From Lachnospiraceae bacterium (GTDB taxonomy: Bacteria > Bacillota > Clostridia > Lachnospirales > Lachnospiraceae): 64,000 nt of DNA. This document shows positions 17,828 to 27,232 of this stretch, one piece after another (within the stretch, counting starts at the first letter, position 1; every line of letters starts with the position of its first letter). The translations under genes were made by a program, and so were the position numbers. The DNA lies in the NCBI GenBank assembly GCA_900771195.1, contig CAAGMZ010000029.1:1-64000 (forward strand), given 5' to 3'. The notes below the pieces were generated by a model. The model was not told the DNA's origin and did not search any database. It worked only from the letters and a program-made list of their open reading frames with translations.

Positions 17828-19246
17828 TTACTCGATAACTTCCACCTTGAGCATATTGGTCGTACCTGACATTCCTATGGGAACGCCTGCCGTAATAACA
17901 GCAGTATCACCTGTCTTCACAAGTCCCTGCTTCTTAGCCTCTCTTACTGCATAAGCGAACAGGTCAAAAATATCCTGTTTCTCCTCCAGAAGCACCGGAA
18001 TAACGCCCCAGGAAAGATTAAGCTGCCTGCATACCTTTTCCGATGTTGCGCATCCGATTATATTGCAGTCAGGGCGGAACCTTGATACCATTCTGGCCGA
18101 GCTGCCTGACTTTGTGACAACAATTATGCCGCTGGCATTAAGGTCATATGCGGTTGTACATGTGGCGTGGCATATAGCGCTTGTAACATCGGGATTTGAG
18201 AGACGTCCTCCGTTAAAAAATCTTTTTTTGTAATCTATGTCTCTCTCCGTCCTCTCTGCAATCCTTACCATCATAGCAAGTGCTTCAACAGGGAATTTTC
18301 CTGCTGCCGTCTCACCGGAGAGCATAATCGCACTTGTTCCGTCATAAACGGCATTGGCCACATCTGCTGTCTCTGCACGTGTAGGACGCGGATTGTTAAT
18401 CATTGATTCCAGCATCTGCGTGGCAGTAATTACAAGCTTTCCTGCCTCATATACCTTCTTGATAATCATCTTCTGGGCCACAGGCACTTCCTCTTCAGCG
18501 ATTTCTACGCCCATATCACCCCTTGCTACCATGATTCCGTCTGATGCCTCGATTATCTCATCGATATTATCAAGACCTTCCTGGTTCTCTATCTTGGATA
18601 TGATTTTGATTCCTCTTCCGTCATTTTCCTCCAGCAAATCCCTTATCTGATGTACATCCTCAGCACAACGGACAAAAGAAGCCGCAATAAAATCCACATC
18701 ATTTTCAATTCCGAAAAGGATATCGTCCCTGTCGGTATCACTGAGGAAATTAATATTTATGTGAGCGTCGGGAACATTGACTCCCTTGTGGTTGGACACA
18801 TATCCCCCGTTCACCACTGTGCACACAATATCCTTCCCCTCAATCCGGCTGACCTTCATTTCTATCAGACCATCATCTATAAGAATCGTAGTACCTACAA
18901 CCACATCCTTATAAAGGTCCGGATATGTTATGGACACACCGGAAGCATTTCCTTCAATATCCTCGCCTGTAAGTCTGAATTCCTGCCCGTTTTCAAGAAA
19001 CACCCTGCCATCCGCAAAATCCCTGACGCGGATTTCGGGACCTTTTGTATCCAGCATGATGGCTACCGGTTTCCCGCATTTTTTCCTTGCGTCACGGACG
19101 GCCTGCATTCTTCTGCCCTGTTCCTCATGCGTGCCGTGGGAAAAATTAAATCTTGCAACATTCATCCCGGACATGATGAGCTTTTCAAGAACCCCCTGAT
19201 CTTCAGTAGACGGACCCATGGTACAAATAATTTTGGTTTTGCGCAT
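17828..19246 (-). CDS. pyk: Pyruvate kinase
   Basis: This 472-residue glycolytic enzyme makes pyruvate and ATP from PEP and ADP. Motifs in order: KIICTMGPST at the N-terminus, NVARFNFSHGTHEE, MLDTKGPEIR, the metal-binding loop IISKIENQEGLDNIDEI, ARGDMGVEI, and ATQMLESMINNPRPTRAE. The C-terminal allosteric domain ends near residue 470 and there is no extra PEP-utiliser domain as in Bacillus Pyk. ATG at 19246 with GAGG 6 bases upstream is the start, rather than the longer TTG form. YkgJ-type and cls genes follow closely. Confidence 0.95.
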   Translation of the reverse strand: MRKTKIICTMGPSTEDQGVLEKLIMSGMNVARFNFSHGTHEEQGRRMQAVRDARKKCGKPVAIMLDTKGPEIRVRDFADGRVFLENGQEFRLTGEDIEGNASGVSITYPDLYKDVVVGTTILIDDGLIEMKVSRIEGKDIVCTVVNGGYVSNHKGVNVPDAHININFLSDTDRDDILFGIENDVDFIAASFVRCAEDVHQIRDLLEENDGRGIKIISKIENQEGLDNIDEIIEASDGIMVARGDMGVEIAEEEVPVAQKMIIKKVYEAGKLVITATQMLESMINNPRPTRAETADVANAVYDGTSAIMLSGETAAGKFPVEALAMMVRIAERTERDIDYKKRFFNGGRLSNPDVTSAICHATCTTAYDLNASGIIVVTKSGSSARMVSRFRPDCNIIGCATSEKVCRQLNLSWGVIPVLLEEKQDIFDLFAYAVREAKKQGLVKTGDTAVITAGVPIGMSGTTNMLKVEVIE

Positions 19247-19273
19247 ACTCTGCCTCACTTTCAAAAATAAACC

Positions 19274-20074
19274 CTACCTGATATCTTTTTTCTTCATAAG
19301 CACAACAGAAGCTACACCGGTTGCGACCAGCACAACTCCCGAAACCACTGCGGCACGCACAAAGGTTGAAGTATCGGCCGCAGAATTGACATACATCATC
19401 ATATTTCCCAGCGTAGTGTATTTTTCAATGTGGAATTCAGCAATCCTGAATACTTTTTCCATAATCAGGTTCACAAGTGAAAAAAGCGTGTTCCCCATCA
19501 GCACATACACAAGCCCTGCAACCATTGGAAGTATTGCGTTTCTCGAAATCATGAAAAGCATATACACAAGCGATGCTATCGCCATATTCATAAGCAGTCC
19601 CAAAAGAACAGTCGTAACTATTCCGGAAGGATTTAATGCCTCATGCAGCCCCATTATTCCGTAGCATCCCACCATTATGCAAAGCACCAGTGCTGCGTGA
19701 AGAATGATTACGGCTGTCAGTATTACTAACATCTTGGAGAACACAAGCTTACCCTTGTTGCCGACTAATGATGCTATGTTCTTAATATAACCATTCTTGA
19801 ACTCTGCATTACAAAAAACCACCGTAAAAATCACTGTGAACATTACAACGGTATTACTCTGAAACAGTATATTAAAATAATCATCAAGAGAATGCGGCAT
19901 CAGCTCCTCAAAACCTTCGGGAAGCACGGCTCCGAGTTCCTGCATGGCGGGGCTGGTTATCAGATAAAAGCTCCATATTGATGTAGCACAGGTGAATATA
20001 AGCACCCCGATTACCACATACAGAACGACGCTTCTGAAGAAGCGGTAAAAATCCATCTTAATTATGCTGCCCAT
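19274..20074 (-). CDS. ABC-2 type transporter permease
   Basis: This 266-residue integral membrane protein has about six hydrophobic segments and a large loop after the first one, as in ABC-2 family bacitracin/lantibiotic-type exporters. The start ATG at 20074 lies 8 bases after GGAGG within the end of the ATPase gene, so the two are coupled (17-base overlap). It forms an exporter with the upstream ATPase. The substrate is unknown; an antimicrobial peptide resistance or immunity role is typical of such pairs but not shown. Confidence 0.82.
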   Translation of the reverse strand: MGSIIKMDFYRFFRSVVLYVVIGVLIFTCATSIWSFYLITSPAMQELGAVLPEGFEELMPHSLDDYFNILFQSNTVVMFTVIFTVVFCNAEFKNGYIKNIASLVGNKGKLVFSKMLVILTAVIILHAALVLCIMVGCYGIMGLHEALNPSGIVTTVLLGLLMNMAIASLVYMLFMISRNAILPMVAGLVYVLMGNTLFSLVNLIMEKVFRIAEFHIEKYTTLGNMMMYVNSAADTSTFVRAAVVSGVVLVATGVASVVLMKKKDIR

Positions 20075-20990
20075 TGCCGGCACCTCCTGTCATGTTGAAA
20101 TAAAAGCTCTCAAGATCTGCCTGCTCAACACCGATTGACGATACAAGAATATCGGCCTTGGCAAGAGCCATTCCAATCTGTGCAGTCTCATCTAACCGCT
20201 CCATTATGTTGATTGTGTTGCCATCGGACACATTAAATTTGGTTATGCCCATTGATTTTATAACTTCAACGGCACCTTCCATATTGTTCTGAACATGAAT
20301 TACTATCCTTGCCTGACACTTTGATGCAAGCTCATCTGCCGGCAGCTCGTCCACAAGCTTTCCGTTATTGATTATTCCGTAAGTAGTAGATATCTTGGAC
20401 AATTCCTCAAGAATATGGCTTGAAAGAATAATCGTCTTACCCTGCTCCTTATTGAGCTTAAGTATTGTCTCCCTGACCTCGCATATTCCCTGCGGATCAA
20501 GCCCGTTAATGGGCTCATCGAGAATTAAAAGCTGCGGATCACCCACAAGGGCCATTGCAATTCCAAGTCTCTGCTTCATTCCCATGGAAAAGTATCTTGT
20601 GGCTCTTTTTCCGGTGTTACCGAGACCTACCATCTCAAGAAGACTCTCCGCATAGCCCGGCTTGTCAAGACCTGCCGCCATGCATTTGATTTTCACATTC
20701 TTAAGTGCTGACATATCAGTATAGAGGCCCGGTTCTTCAATGAGAATTCCCACTTTGGAAAAAAGATTTTCCTTCCTCACCTGTTCCAACGACTTACCAA
20801 AAAGCGTAAAGCTTCCGCCTGTGGGATGTGCAAGACCGCTTATCATCTTGAGCGTGGTTGTCTTTCCTGCCCCGTTGCGGCCGATAAAACCGTAAATATC
20901 GCCCTTTTTAACATGTAAATTAATTCCGTCAACCGCTCTGACCTTCTTGTACTGCTTGGTCAGATTATCGGTAGTTAAAATATACTCCAT
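20058..20990 (-). CDS. ABC transporter ATP-binding protein
   Basis: This 310-residue ATPase has Walker [11 protein letters not shown] (about residues 37-46), the signature FSMGMKQRLGIA, and Walker B LLILDEPINGLDP followed by the switch His in ILSSHILEEL. The C-terminal 90 residues form the extra domain of the BcrA/drug exporter subfamily. AGGAGG lies just before ATG. It pairs with the overlapping permease gene. Confidence 0.92.
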   Translation of the reverse strand: MEYILTTDNLTKQYKKVRAVDGINLHVKKGDIYGFIGRNGAGKTTTLKMISGLAHPTGGSFTLFGKSLEQVRKENLFSKVGILIEEPGLYTDMSALKNVKIKCMAAGLDKPGYAESLLEMVGLGNTGKRATRYFSMGMKQRLGIAMALVGDPQLLILDEPINGLDPQGICEVRETILKLNKEQGKTIILSSHILEELSKISTTYGIINNGKLVDELPADELASKCQARIVIHVQNNMEGAVEVIKSMGITKFNVSDGNTINIMERLDETAQIGMALAKADILVSSIGVEQADLESFYFNMTGGAGNGQHN

Positions 20991-21005
20991 AAAACCTCCT
21001 TATTA

Positions 21006-21030
21006 CAAAATGCGCCGCTTTCGCAGCGCA
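21006..21030 (-). terminator. Terminator of the DUF4234 gene
   Basis: On the minus strand GCGCTGC, a GAAA tetraloop and GCGGCGC form a 7-bp stem with one G-U pair (21029-21012). ATTTTG follows. It lies about 35 bases after the stop at 21063. Confidence 0.65.
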
Positions 21031-21062
21031 CTCTGTTCTATGTAATGTTTTCCAAATGTAAA

Positions 21063-21725
21063 TTACACTCTTCTTGCAAGACTGTTAAGCTGATCCTGAA
21101 TCATTGCATACGAAACAATCTGGAGTCCGAGTATATTAAGCACTCCGAGTATATTAAACACAAGGTATAAGGTACTGTTATCCGATATCTGCACGCCCCT
21201 GAATGCTGCATTCTCATATAACTTCTTACCCCTTGTATATACCCAGTAAACATTGTAGTAAGGTACAAGCATAAGAAGCAGATACTCACCCACACAGTCA
21301 TCTGTCTGACCGGTAACCATTCTTATCTTCTTAACCACATTCCACATCCAGAAAAATGTATAAATTCCACATGTAACGATTGAAAGAATTACGCAGGCAG
21401 CAACGCTTTTCTCAATACGGAATTCCGGAGGAACCGGTCCCGTGTATGAGTTTTCGGGGTTGCCGTTAAAGCCCTGATTATAGCCATTCTGCTGATAGCC
21501 CTGATTATAGTTCTGATTATAACCGTTCTGCTGATAGCCCTGGTTATAGTTCTGATTATAACCGTTCTGCTGATAGCCCTGATTATAATTCTGACCGTTA
21601 TAACCCTGTCCGTTGGGCTGGTTGTAATTCTGACCGTTATAACCCTGTCCGTTGGGTTGATTATAATTCTGCCCGTTTCCCTGAGGATTGTACCCCTGGT
21701 TGTAGTTTCCGTTCTGATTATCCAT
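21063..21725 (-). CDS. DUF4234 membrane protein with Q/N/G/Y-rich repetitive N-terminus
   Basis: This 220-residue protein has two parts. The first 95 residues are a low-complexity tail of Gln, Asn, Gly and Tyr built from 13-residue units such as NYNQGYQQNGYNQ. After FRIEKSVAAC comes a DUF4234-type domain with three or so hydrophobic helices, including LSIVTCGIYTFFWMW and MLVPYYNVYWVY. The tail is prion-like in composition and is probably disordered. The start is ATG at 21725 behind AAGGAG. It has its own promoter and terminator, so it is monocistronic. Function unknown. Confidence 0.8.
   Translation of the reverse strand: MDNQNGNYNQGYNPQGNGQNYNQPNGQGYNGQNYNQPNGQGYNGQNYNQGYQQNGYNQNYNQGYQQNGYNQNYNQGYQQNGYNQGFNGNPENSYTGPVPPEFRIEKSVAACVILSIVTCGIYTFFWMWNVVKKIRMVTGQTDDCVGEYLLLMLVPYYNVYWVYTRGKKLYENAAFRGVQISDNSTLYLVFNILGVLNILGLQIVSYAMIQDQLNSLARRV
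21480..21705. repeat. Tandem 39-base coding repeats in the DUF4234 gene
   Basis: Two variants of a 39-base unit repeat in tandem. One encodes NQNYNQGYQQNGY (about three copies) and the other NYNQPNGQGYNGQ (about two copies). Copies are nearly identical at base level, so copy number may vary between strains by slippage or recombination. Confidence 0.8.
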
Positions 21726-21784
21726 TTTTTCTCCTTCCATATCTGAAAGCCACTTTTAATGTGTGACTCGCCACTAACGCGAAT

Positions 21785-21813
21785 AGTATAACATATTTTT
21801 TTTACATATTCAA
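21785..21813 (-). promoter_or_regulatory. Promoter of the DUF4234 gene
   Basis: On the minus strand TTGAAT (21813-21808), 17 bases and TATACT (21790-21785). It lies between the end of gltX and the ATG at 21725. Confidence 0.65.
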
Positions 21814-21821
21814 CCAATCAC

Positions 21822-23486
21822 TTACAATAACTTCATGGTGTCCGTGATCTTTTCACGCATTGTATCCTCGCCCATAATGTGAATTATGCTCCAGAGGTCA
21901 GGTGTGTTGGCTCTTCCCGTTACTGCGATTCTCACTACCTCTGCCACATCCGAAATGCTTCCCTTGAAATTATCCGGTGTTGCCTTATAAGCTTTCATGT
22001 CTGATGCAAAACCGTGTCTGTCCGCAATCTTTTTCAGATTATCAAACCATGCGGAATTATCGTCCTCATGCTTGTAGCTTTCAAGATAATCCGTAAGGAT
22101 TTCCTTTGTCTCACCTGCGTCAAGTCTGAATTCATCCTTTTCCTGCTTTACATCATCAATATCAAAAAAGTATCCGGTAAGCTCAAATACCTGTCTGGCA
22201 AAAACAAAGTCCTTACGGCGTCTCTTCATTCCGATTCCCATGTAAAGTCTCAGTATTGCAAGAAGCTTTTCCCTGTCGGCAAACCATATGCGTGCCTTCT
22301 CAGGCTCATTCTCATCAGCCCAGGCCTTGAGGAAGTCATACATCTCATCCTCCGAGAGCTTTGAGAACTCGTTTTTGCAAATGTTATGAAGCTTATCCTT
22401 ATCAAAAAGTGCTCCGGACTGGCTCATCTTGCTTATGCTGAAAGGAAATTCATTGATATCCTTATCCGGAAACTTTTCATACCACTCCTCAAAATTAGAA
22501 TTGAGTAACGTCATGAGATAAACCTTCATGGCGTACGGATGATATCCGTCCTTGCGGTAATAATCAAGCGACAGCTCCGGGTCCTTTCTCTTGGAGAGCT
22601 TACGCTTTCCGCCTGTCTCTTCATCGAATTTCATCAGATGTGCCGTATGACCGTATGCAGGCATCTTAAAGCCAAGCACGTGGAAAAGTTCATAGTGTAT
22701 AGGCACTGATGCAAGCCATTCTCCGCCTCTTATGACCGTTGTGGTTCTCATAAGATGGTCGTCGATTGCATGGGCAAAATGATATGTGGGCACCCCGTCC
22801 CTCTTGAGAAGAACTATATCCAGTACATTCTCCGGAAGCTTTATCTCACCCATGATGCTGTCTGTAAAAGTAATCTCCTGCCCGGGCTTTCCCTGTGAGC
22901 GAAGCCTTAATACGTACGACTCGCCGGCTTTTATCTTCTGCTCGATTTCCTCATATGTCAGACTGCGGCATTTTGCATATTCTCCGTAATATCCCGTAAG
23001 AACCTTATCCTTTTCCTGCCGGGTTCTGACCTCATTGAGTTCATCCTCGGTGCAGAAGCACGGGTATGCCAGACCTCTCTCCACAAGGCTCTTAGCGTAG
23101 GCATGGTATATTTCAACTCTCTGGCGCTGAAAATAAGGTCCATAGGCATTCTGCGGTGCATCATTGCCAAACCCCGCACCTTCATCAAATTCTATGTCAA
23201 AATATCTCAGTACATTGATTATGGTCTCCACAGCGCCGTCAACCTTGCGCTTTTCATCGGTATCCTCAATTCTCAGATAGAACACTCCGCCGCTTCTGTG
23301 CGCAATTCTCTCATCTGCCAGTGCACTGTAAAGGTTTCCGAGATGTATAAAGCCTGTAGGGCTCGGTGCCATTCTTGTGACCTGTGCCTTCTGGGGCAGG
23401 CTTCTATAGGGAAATTTCTCCTCATAATATTCCGGTGTGTTTACCACATCAGGAAAAAGTAACTGTGCTAATTTTGCGTTATCCAT
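21822..23486 (-). CDS. gltX: Glutamate--tRNA ligase
   Basis: This 554-residue class I aminoacyl-tRNA synthetase charges tRNA-Glu. The HIGH-like motif is PSPTGFIHLGNLY (about residues 42-54) and the KMSKS-like motif is KRKLSKRKDPE (about 295). The protein is longer than most bacterial GluRS (about 470-490), as in several Clostridia where the N-terminus and anticodon-binding domain are extended. It may also charge tRNA-Gln if the organism uses the amidotransferase route. GGAGG precedes ATG at 23486. Confidence 0.93.
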   Translation of the reverse strand: MDNAKLAQLLFPDVVNTPEYYEEKFPYRSLPQKAQVTRMAPSPTGFIHLGNLYSALADERIAHRSGGVFYLRIEDTDEKRKVDGAVETIINVLRYFDIEFDEGAGFGNDAPQNAYGPYFQRQRVEIYHAYAKSLVERGLAYPCFCTEDELNEVRTRQEKDKVLTGYYGEYAKCRSLTYEEIEQKIKAGESYVLRLRSQGKPGQEITFTDSIMGEIKLPENVLDIVLLKRDGVPTYHFAHAIDDHLMRTTTVIRGGEWLASVPIHYELFHVLGFKMPAYGHTAHLMKFDEETGGKRKLSKRKDPELSLDYYRKDGYHPYAMKVYLMTLLNSNFEEWYEKFPDKDINEFPFSISKMSQSGALFDKDKLHNICKNEFSKLSEDEMYDFLKAWADENEPEKARIWFADREKLLAILRLYMGIGMKRRRKDFVFARQVFELTGYFFDIDDVKQEKDEFRLDAGETKEILTDYLESYKHEDDNSAWFDNLKKIADRHGFASDMKAYKATPDNFKGSISDVAEVVRIAVTGRANTPDLWSIIHIMGEDTMREKITDTMKLL

Positions 23487-23536
23487 ACGGACCTCCGTTT
23501 GTATATTTTATCTTAATGATTATACATATTATGCCA

Positions 23537-24370
23537 TTATTTTTCAAGGGATTTAAGAAGTGCTATCTCACCGGCATATCCCGGCAGCTCATTGGGCGTC
23601 TCAAGATAACACGGAATTCCCTTAAGTCTTGAATTATTAATGATTCTTTCGAACGCCCCGGTTCCGATATTTCCTTCGCCTATCTTCTGATGCCTGTCTT
23701 TATGGCTTCCGAGGATGTTCATGCTGTCATTGATATGCATGGCACAAAGCTTATCAAGTCCTATGACCCTGTCAAATTCATCAAGCACTCCGTCAAGGTC
23801 ACCCACTATATCATATCCGCCGTCCCACACATGGCATGTGTCCATGCAGACTCCTATTCTGTTTTTCTGTTCCGTCTTTTCTATTATTCTTTCTATCTCT
23901 TCAAAGCTTCTTCCAACCTCCGAGCCTTTTCCCGCCATGGTTTCAAGAAGTATCCCGGTGTCTCCCTTGTATTTTTCAAGCACATCATTGAGCATATCGG
24001 AAATATAATCCACCGCAGCATCGATGCCCTGTCCCACATGGCTTCCCGGATGGAAATTGTACATGCACCTGACAAGTCCGTCGGTTCTTTCAAGATCCTC
24101 CAGCATCGTATCATGGGCAAATTTTCTCAGGCCTTCTTCTTTTGCACACGGATTCATTGTGTATGGTGCATGGGCAAGAATCACCTCTATCCCGTTCTTT
24201 CCGGCAAAATCGCGAAACTGTAAGATATCTTTTTCATCAAGAGGTTTGCAGTTCCCGCCCCTTGGATTCCTTGAAAAGAACTGAAATGTATTGGCCCCGA
24301 TTGACACTGCCTCCTGTGCCATATGGAGGTATCCTTTTGATACGGATAAATGGCATCCTATTGTCAGCAT
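23537..24370 (-). CDS. nfo: Endonuclease IV (AP endonuclease)
   Basis: This 277-residue TIM-barrel enzyme with three zinc ions cuts DNA 5' of abasic sites in base excision repair. Zinc ligands are seen in IGCHLSVSKGY, FHPGSHVG, LLETMAGKGSE, CMDTCHVWDGGYD and MHINDSM. Length and motif order are normal for the family. AAGGAG precedes ATG. The upstream TetM-like gene ends 1 base before its start, so the two are co-transcribed. Confidence 0.93.
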   Translation of the reverse strand: MLTIGCHLSVSKGYLHMAQEAVSIGANTFQFFSRNPRGGNCKPLDEKDILQFRDFAGKNGIEVILAHAPYTMNPCAKEEGLRKFAHDTMLEDLERTDGLVRCMYNFHPGSHVGQGIDAAVDYISDMLNDVLEKYKGDTGILLETMAGKGSEVGRSFEEIERIIEKTEQKNRIGVCMDTCHVWDGGYDIVGDLDGVLDEFDRVIGLDKLCAMHINDSMNILGSHKDRHQKIGEGNIGTGAFERIINNSRLKGIPCYLETPNELPGYAGEIALLKSLEK

Positions 24371-24371
24371 A

Positions 24372-26993
24372 TTAATTCTCCTTCGTATTGATTTTGTTCA
24401 GAACATCACCGATATAAAACCTGCCGTTTTCACTGCCGGCGTATAAATCCATGTGTTTCCGGCATGTCTCCTCAACTATTGTCTCAAATTCCCTTGACGA
24501 CACAAGTCTGCAGCCCTCGCCTCGGATTATCACCTGCTCCATGCCGTCCGAGGTCGCAACCGTGATATCGTATATTTCCCCATTGGTATGTGCAAATTTT
24601 TCAATGTATCTGTCTGCGGTCTCCGCTTCCCTGGTATACACAACATGTATATTGTGGTAGTCCAATGTCTCGGTTTCATGATTCTTCACTCTGTATGCGT
24701 CAAAAACCACAATAAGATTAACCCCGGCTGCAGCCTGATATCCGCACATTATGTCGAGAAGCCGTCCGCGTGCACTGTCGATATTCTCTGCCGCAAGGGT
24801 GGAAAGCTCTTTCCAGGCAAAAATAACATTATATCCGTCCACCAGCAGATATTTTTCCCTCGGCCTTGGTGCCTTGAAGTTCTTCGTTACAGGCTCTGAC
24901 GCTTTTCCAAGCTTCCTGTACATCCCCTGATGCATTGCCGATTTGGCGGTTCTGTTGGCTCCCCCTGCCATATCAACTATCCGGTCAACCTCCTCCACGC
25001 CAAGCGCCATATCTATCTTTTCACGTATGTCAGGTCTGAACTCACGCTCTTCGTTTTCTGCAGTCTCAGCTTTCCCGGATTCTTCAAGGTCATTTTCGAG
25101 ATGCATATGGTCGAAAACCTCATACCACGGCACCGCAAAGCCTGCGCCGTTGGCGCAGAACACGGAATCAGCAGTATTGGAAACATCTGCCTCCGGGTCA
25201 TACTTTATGCGCTCAGCCACTTCATCAGCGTTGTGACAAAGGTCATAGCCGTCAGGGTCAAAAGAAATGTGGCCGTTTCCATGCGTGTACGCTGCCAGCT
25301 CTCTGCCGTAATCATTTATCTCCGAAACAGGCGCCCTGCCCATAATGACAGAAGCTTTCCCGTCAGTACTTTCTATCTGTGCGTTTCCGCTCATTCTCTG
25401 AATATCGGTAAGTGCCCGACCTGCACACTCAGAAGGCAGCTCAATTTCAAAGCTGTAATAAGGTTCAAGAAGAACGCTTTCTGCCTGCATAAGTCCCTGC
25501 CTGACCGCTCTGTATACCGCCTGCCTGAAGTCTCCGCCCTCCGTGTGCTTTAGGTGGGCTTTTCCGTTTACAAGCGTAATCTTAACATCTGTAAGCTCCG
25601 AGCCGGTAATGACACCTATGTGCTTTTTTTCTGACAGATGAGTCATAATAAGCCTCTGCCAGTTTTTATCGAGAATATCCTCACTGCAGGCAGTTTCTGT
25701 GACGATGCCGCTTCCGGGCTCCCCCGGTTCCATAAGAAGATGCACCTCCGCATAATGTCTAAGCGGTTCATAATGTCCCACTCCGAGAACACGGTTCGCT
25801 ATAGTCTCCTTATACACGATGCTTCCATCGCCAAACGATATATCTGTTCCAAGCCTGTCCTTTACCATCTTCCTGAATACTTCAGTCTGCACCTGACCCA
25901 TAACCCGGATGTTGATGCTTCTGTCACTGTCATTCCATTCCACACCAAGCTCCGGCGTTTCCTCACAAAGCTTCAGAAGCTCCCTGTATATTTCCTGTCT
26001 ATTGACTCCGTCAGGAAAAATAACCCTGTATTTCATAACGGGCATAAGCTCCGGGGAAAAACCGTCCTCTTGCGAGCCGAACGTCTGCCCTGCCTTCGTT
26101 GTTTCCGGTCCCGTCACGGCACACACATCACCGGCGTATGCCTCATCCGTCACAGTATATTTTGAACCCGAATAAATGCGTATTCCGTTTATTTTTTCTT
26201 CGCCAAGCAGTCCGCGGACTCTGAGACTGCCTCCCGTGACCTTAAGAAATGTCAGTCTTTCATTGCCGTCACGCATTATCTTAAATACTCTTGCGCCGAA
26301 ATCATCCGGATACTTCCTCTCGAGAATATATCCTGACAGACCTGCCGAAAATTCACCTATTCCCTGAAGCTTAAGTGCCGAGCCAAAATAACACGGAAAC
26401 AGCAGTCTGTCCGCAATAGCAATACTCACCTCATCATCAGTGAGTCTTCCGGCATCTATATACCTTTCCAGCAGCTTCTCATCACACAGTGAAATCTCCT
26501 CATCCCTGATATCCGAATCCTCCGCCGCAAACGACACACATGAATCAGACAATATGCTTTTTAACCCCTTCATCACCTGTTTTCTGTCTGTTCCCGGCCG
26601 GTCCATCTTGTTCACAAAAATAAAAACAGGTATACCATACCTTTCCAGAAGCCGCCACAAAGTCCTCGTATGTCCCTGAACCCCGTCCGTCCCGCTTATG
26701 ACAAGGATTGCATAATCCAGAATCTGAAGAGTCCTCTCCATCTCGGCCGAAAAATCCACATGTCCCGGCGTATCTATCAGTGTTACCTTAAGTCCCTCAA
26801 GCTCAAGCTGCGCCTGCTTGGAAAATACAGTGATGCCACGTTCCTTTTCAACGTCAAAATTATCCAGAAAAGCATCCCCATTGTCCACTCTGCCTGCTTT
26901 TCTTATAGCTCCGCTTTCATAAAGCAGGGCCTCCGATAATGTGGTTTTTCCCGCATCTACATGTGCAAGTATTCCGATAACGCTTTTTTTCAT
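24372..26993 (-). CDS. TetM/EF-G-like translational GTPase fused to a YacP/Rae1-like NYN ribonuclease domain
   Basis: This 873-residue protein has an EF-G-like body of about 650 residues in the TetM/TetO ribosomal protection lineage. The G1 motif is AHVDAGKTT (10-18), then ERGIT, DTPGHVDF and NKMD, then domains II-V. An acidic linker follows (about 650-710). From about residue 713 comes an NYN/PIN-like domain: LLVDGYNVIFAW, VVFDAYRVK, TREAETADRYIE and TVATSDGMEQ, keeping the acidic residues expected in YacP. In Bacillus subtilis YacP (Rae1) cuts mRNA in the ribosomal A site. A GTPase that binds that site carrying this nuclease suggests ribosome-targeted mRNA cleavage. Tetracycline resistance is not implied. 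CGGAG precedes ATG. Confidence 0.85.
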   Translation of the reverse strand: MKKSVIGILAHVDAGKTTLSEALLYESGAIRKAGRVDNGDAFLDNFDVEKERGITVFSKQAQLELEGLKVTLIDTPGHVDFSAEMERTLQILDYAILVISGTDGVQGHTRTLWRLLERYGIPVFIFVNKMDRPGTDRKQVMKGLKSILSDSCVSFAAEDSDIRDEEISLCDEKLLERYIDAGRLTDDEVSIAIADRLLFPCYFGSALKLQGIGEFSAGLSGYILERKYPDDFGARVFKIMRDGNERLTFLKVTGGSLRVRGLLGEEKINGIRIYSGSKYTVTDEAYAGDVCAVTGPETTKAGQTFGSQEDGFSPELMPVMKYRVIFPDGVNRQEIYRELLKLCEETPELGVEWNDSDRSINIRVMGQVQTEVFRKMVKDRLGTDISFGDGSIVYKETIANRVLGVGHYEPLRHYAEVHLLMEPGEPGSGIVTETACSEDILDKNWQRLIMTHLSEKKHIGVITGSELTDVKITLVNGKAHLKHTEGGDFRQAVYRAVRQGLMQAESVLLEPYYSFEIELPSECAGRALTDIQRMSGNAQIESTDGKASVIMGRAPVSEINDYGRELAAYTHGNGHISFDPDGYDLCHNADEVAERIKYDPEADVSNTADSVFCANGAGFAVPWYEVFDHMHLENDLEESGKAETAENEEREFRPDIREKIDMALGVEEVDRIVDMAGGANRTAKSAMHQGMYRKLGKASEPVTKNFKAPRPREKYLLVDGYNVIFAWKELSTLAAENIDSARGRLLDIMCGYQAAAGVNLIVVFDAYRVKNHETETLDYHNIHVVYTREAETADRYIEKFAHTNGEIYDITVATSDGMEQVIIRGEGCRLVSSREFETIVEETCRKHMDLYAGSENGRFYIGDVLNKINTKEN

Positions 26994-27053
26994 TCTTAAA
27001 CTCCGTATATTTCATATTTTTCTGCACATCCTGTTATCAGAGGAGGTAGACAT

Positions 27054-27230
27054 ATGAATTCTGAATCTGATAAAAAACAAAAAGAAAAAACAGTGAACAG
27101 GATGAAAAACATCACAGACACCGACGGCATACGTCAAAGCAGCAACTATGACATTCACAACAAGCCGCTCCCCGATAACAACATGTTCTTTGAAGAGCGG
27201 CATAATCCCTTAAGCAGTAAAGGCAACTGA
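27054..27230 (+). CDS. Small hydrophilic unknown protein, 58 residues
   Basis: An AGGAGG site 7 bases before ATG opens a 58-codon frame encoding a charged, soluble peptide (starts MNSESDKKQKEKTVNRMKN; ends in FFEERHNPLSSKGN). It has no Cys, no membrane segment and no motif I recognise. It lies between divergent and convergent neighbours, so it needs its own promoter, which I could not clearly place. The strong ribosome binding site is the main support. Confidence 0.6.
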   Translation: MNSESDKKQKEKTVNRMKNITDTDGIRQSSNYDIHNKPLPDNNMFFEERHNPLSSKGN

Positions 27231-27232
27231 GG

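Noticed and set aside
24372..26993. Tetracycline resistance gene
   Set aside because: The GTPase part resembles TetM/TetO, but the C-terminal nuclease fusion and housekeeping setting next to nfo do not support a resistance call, and no mobile element is near.
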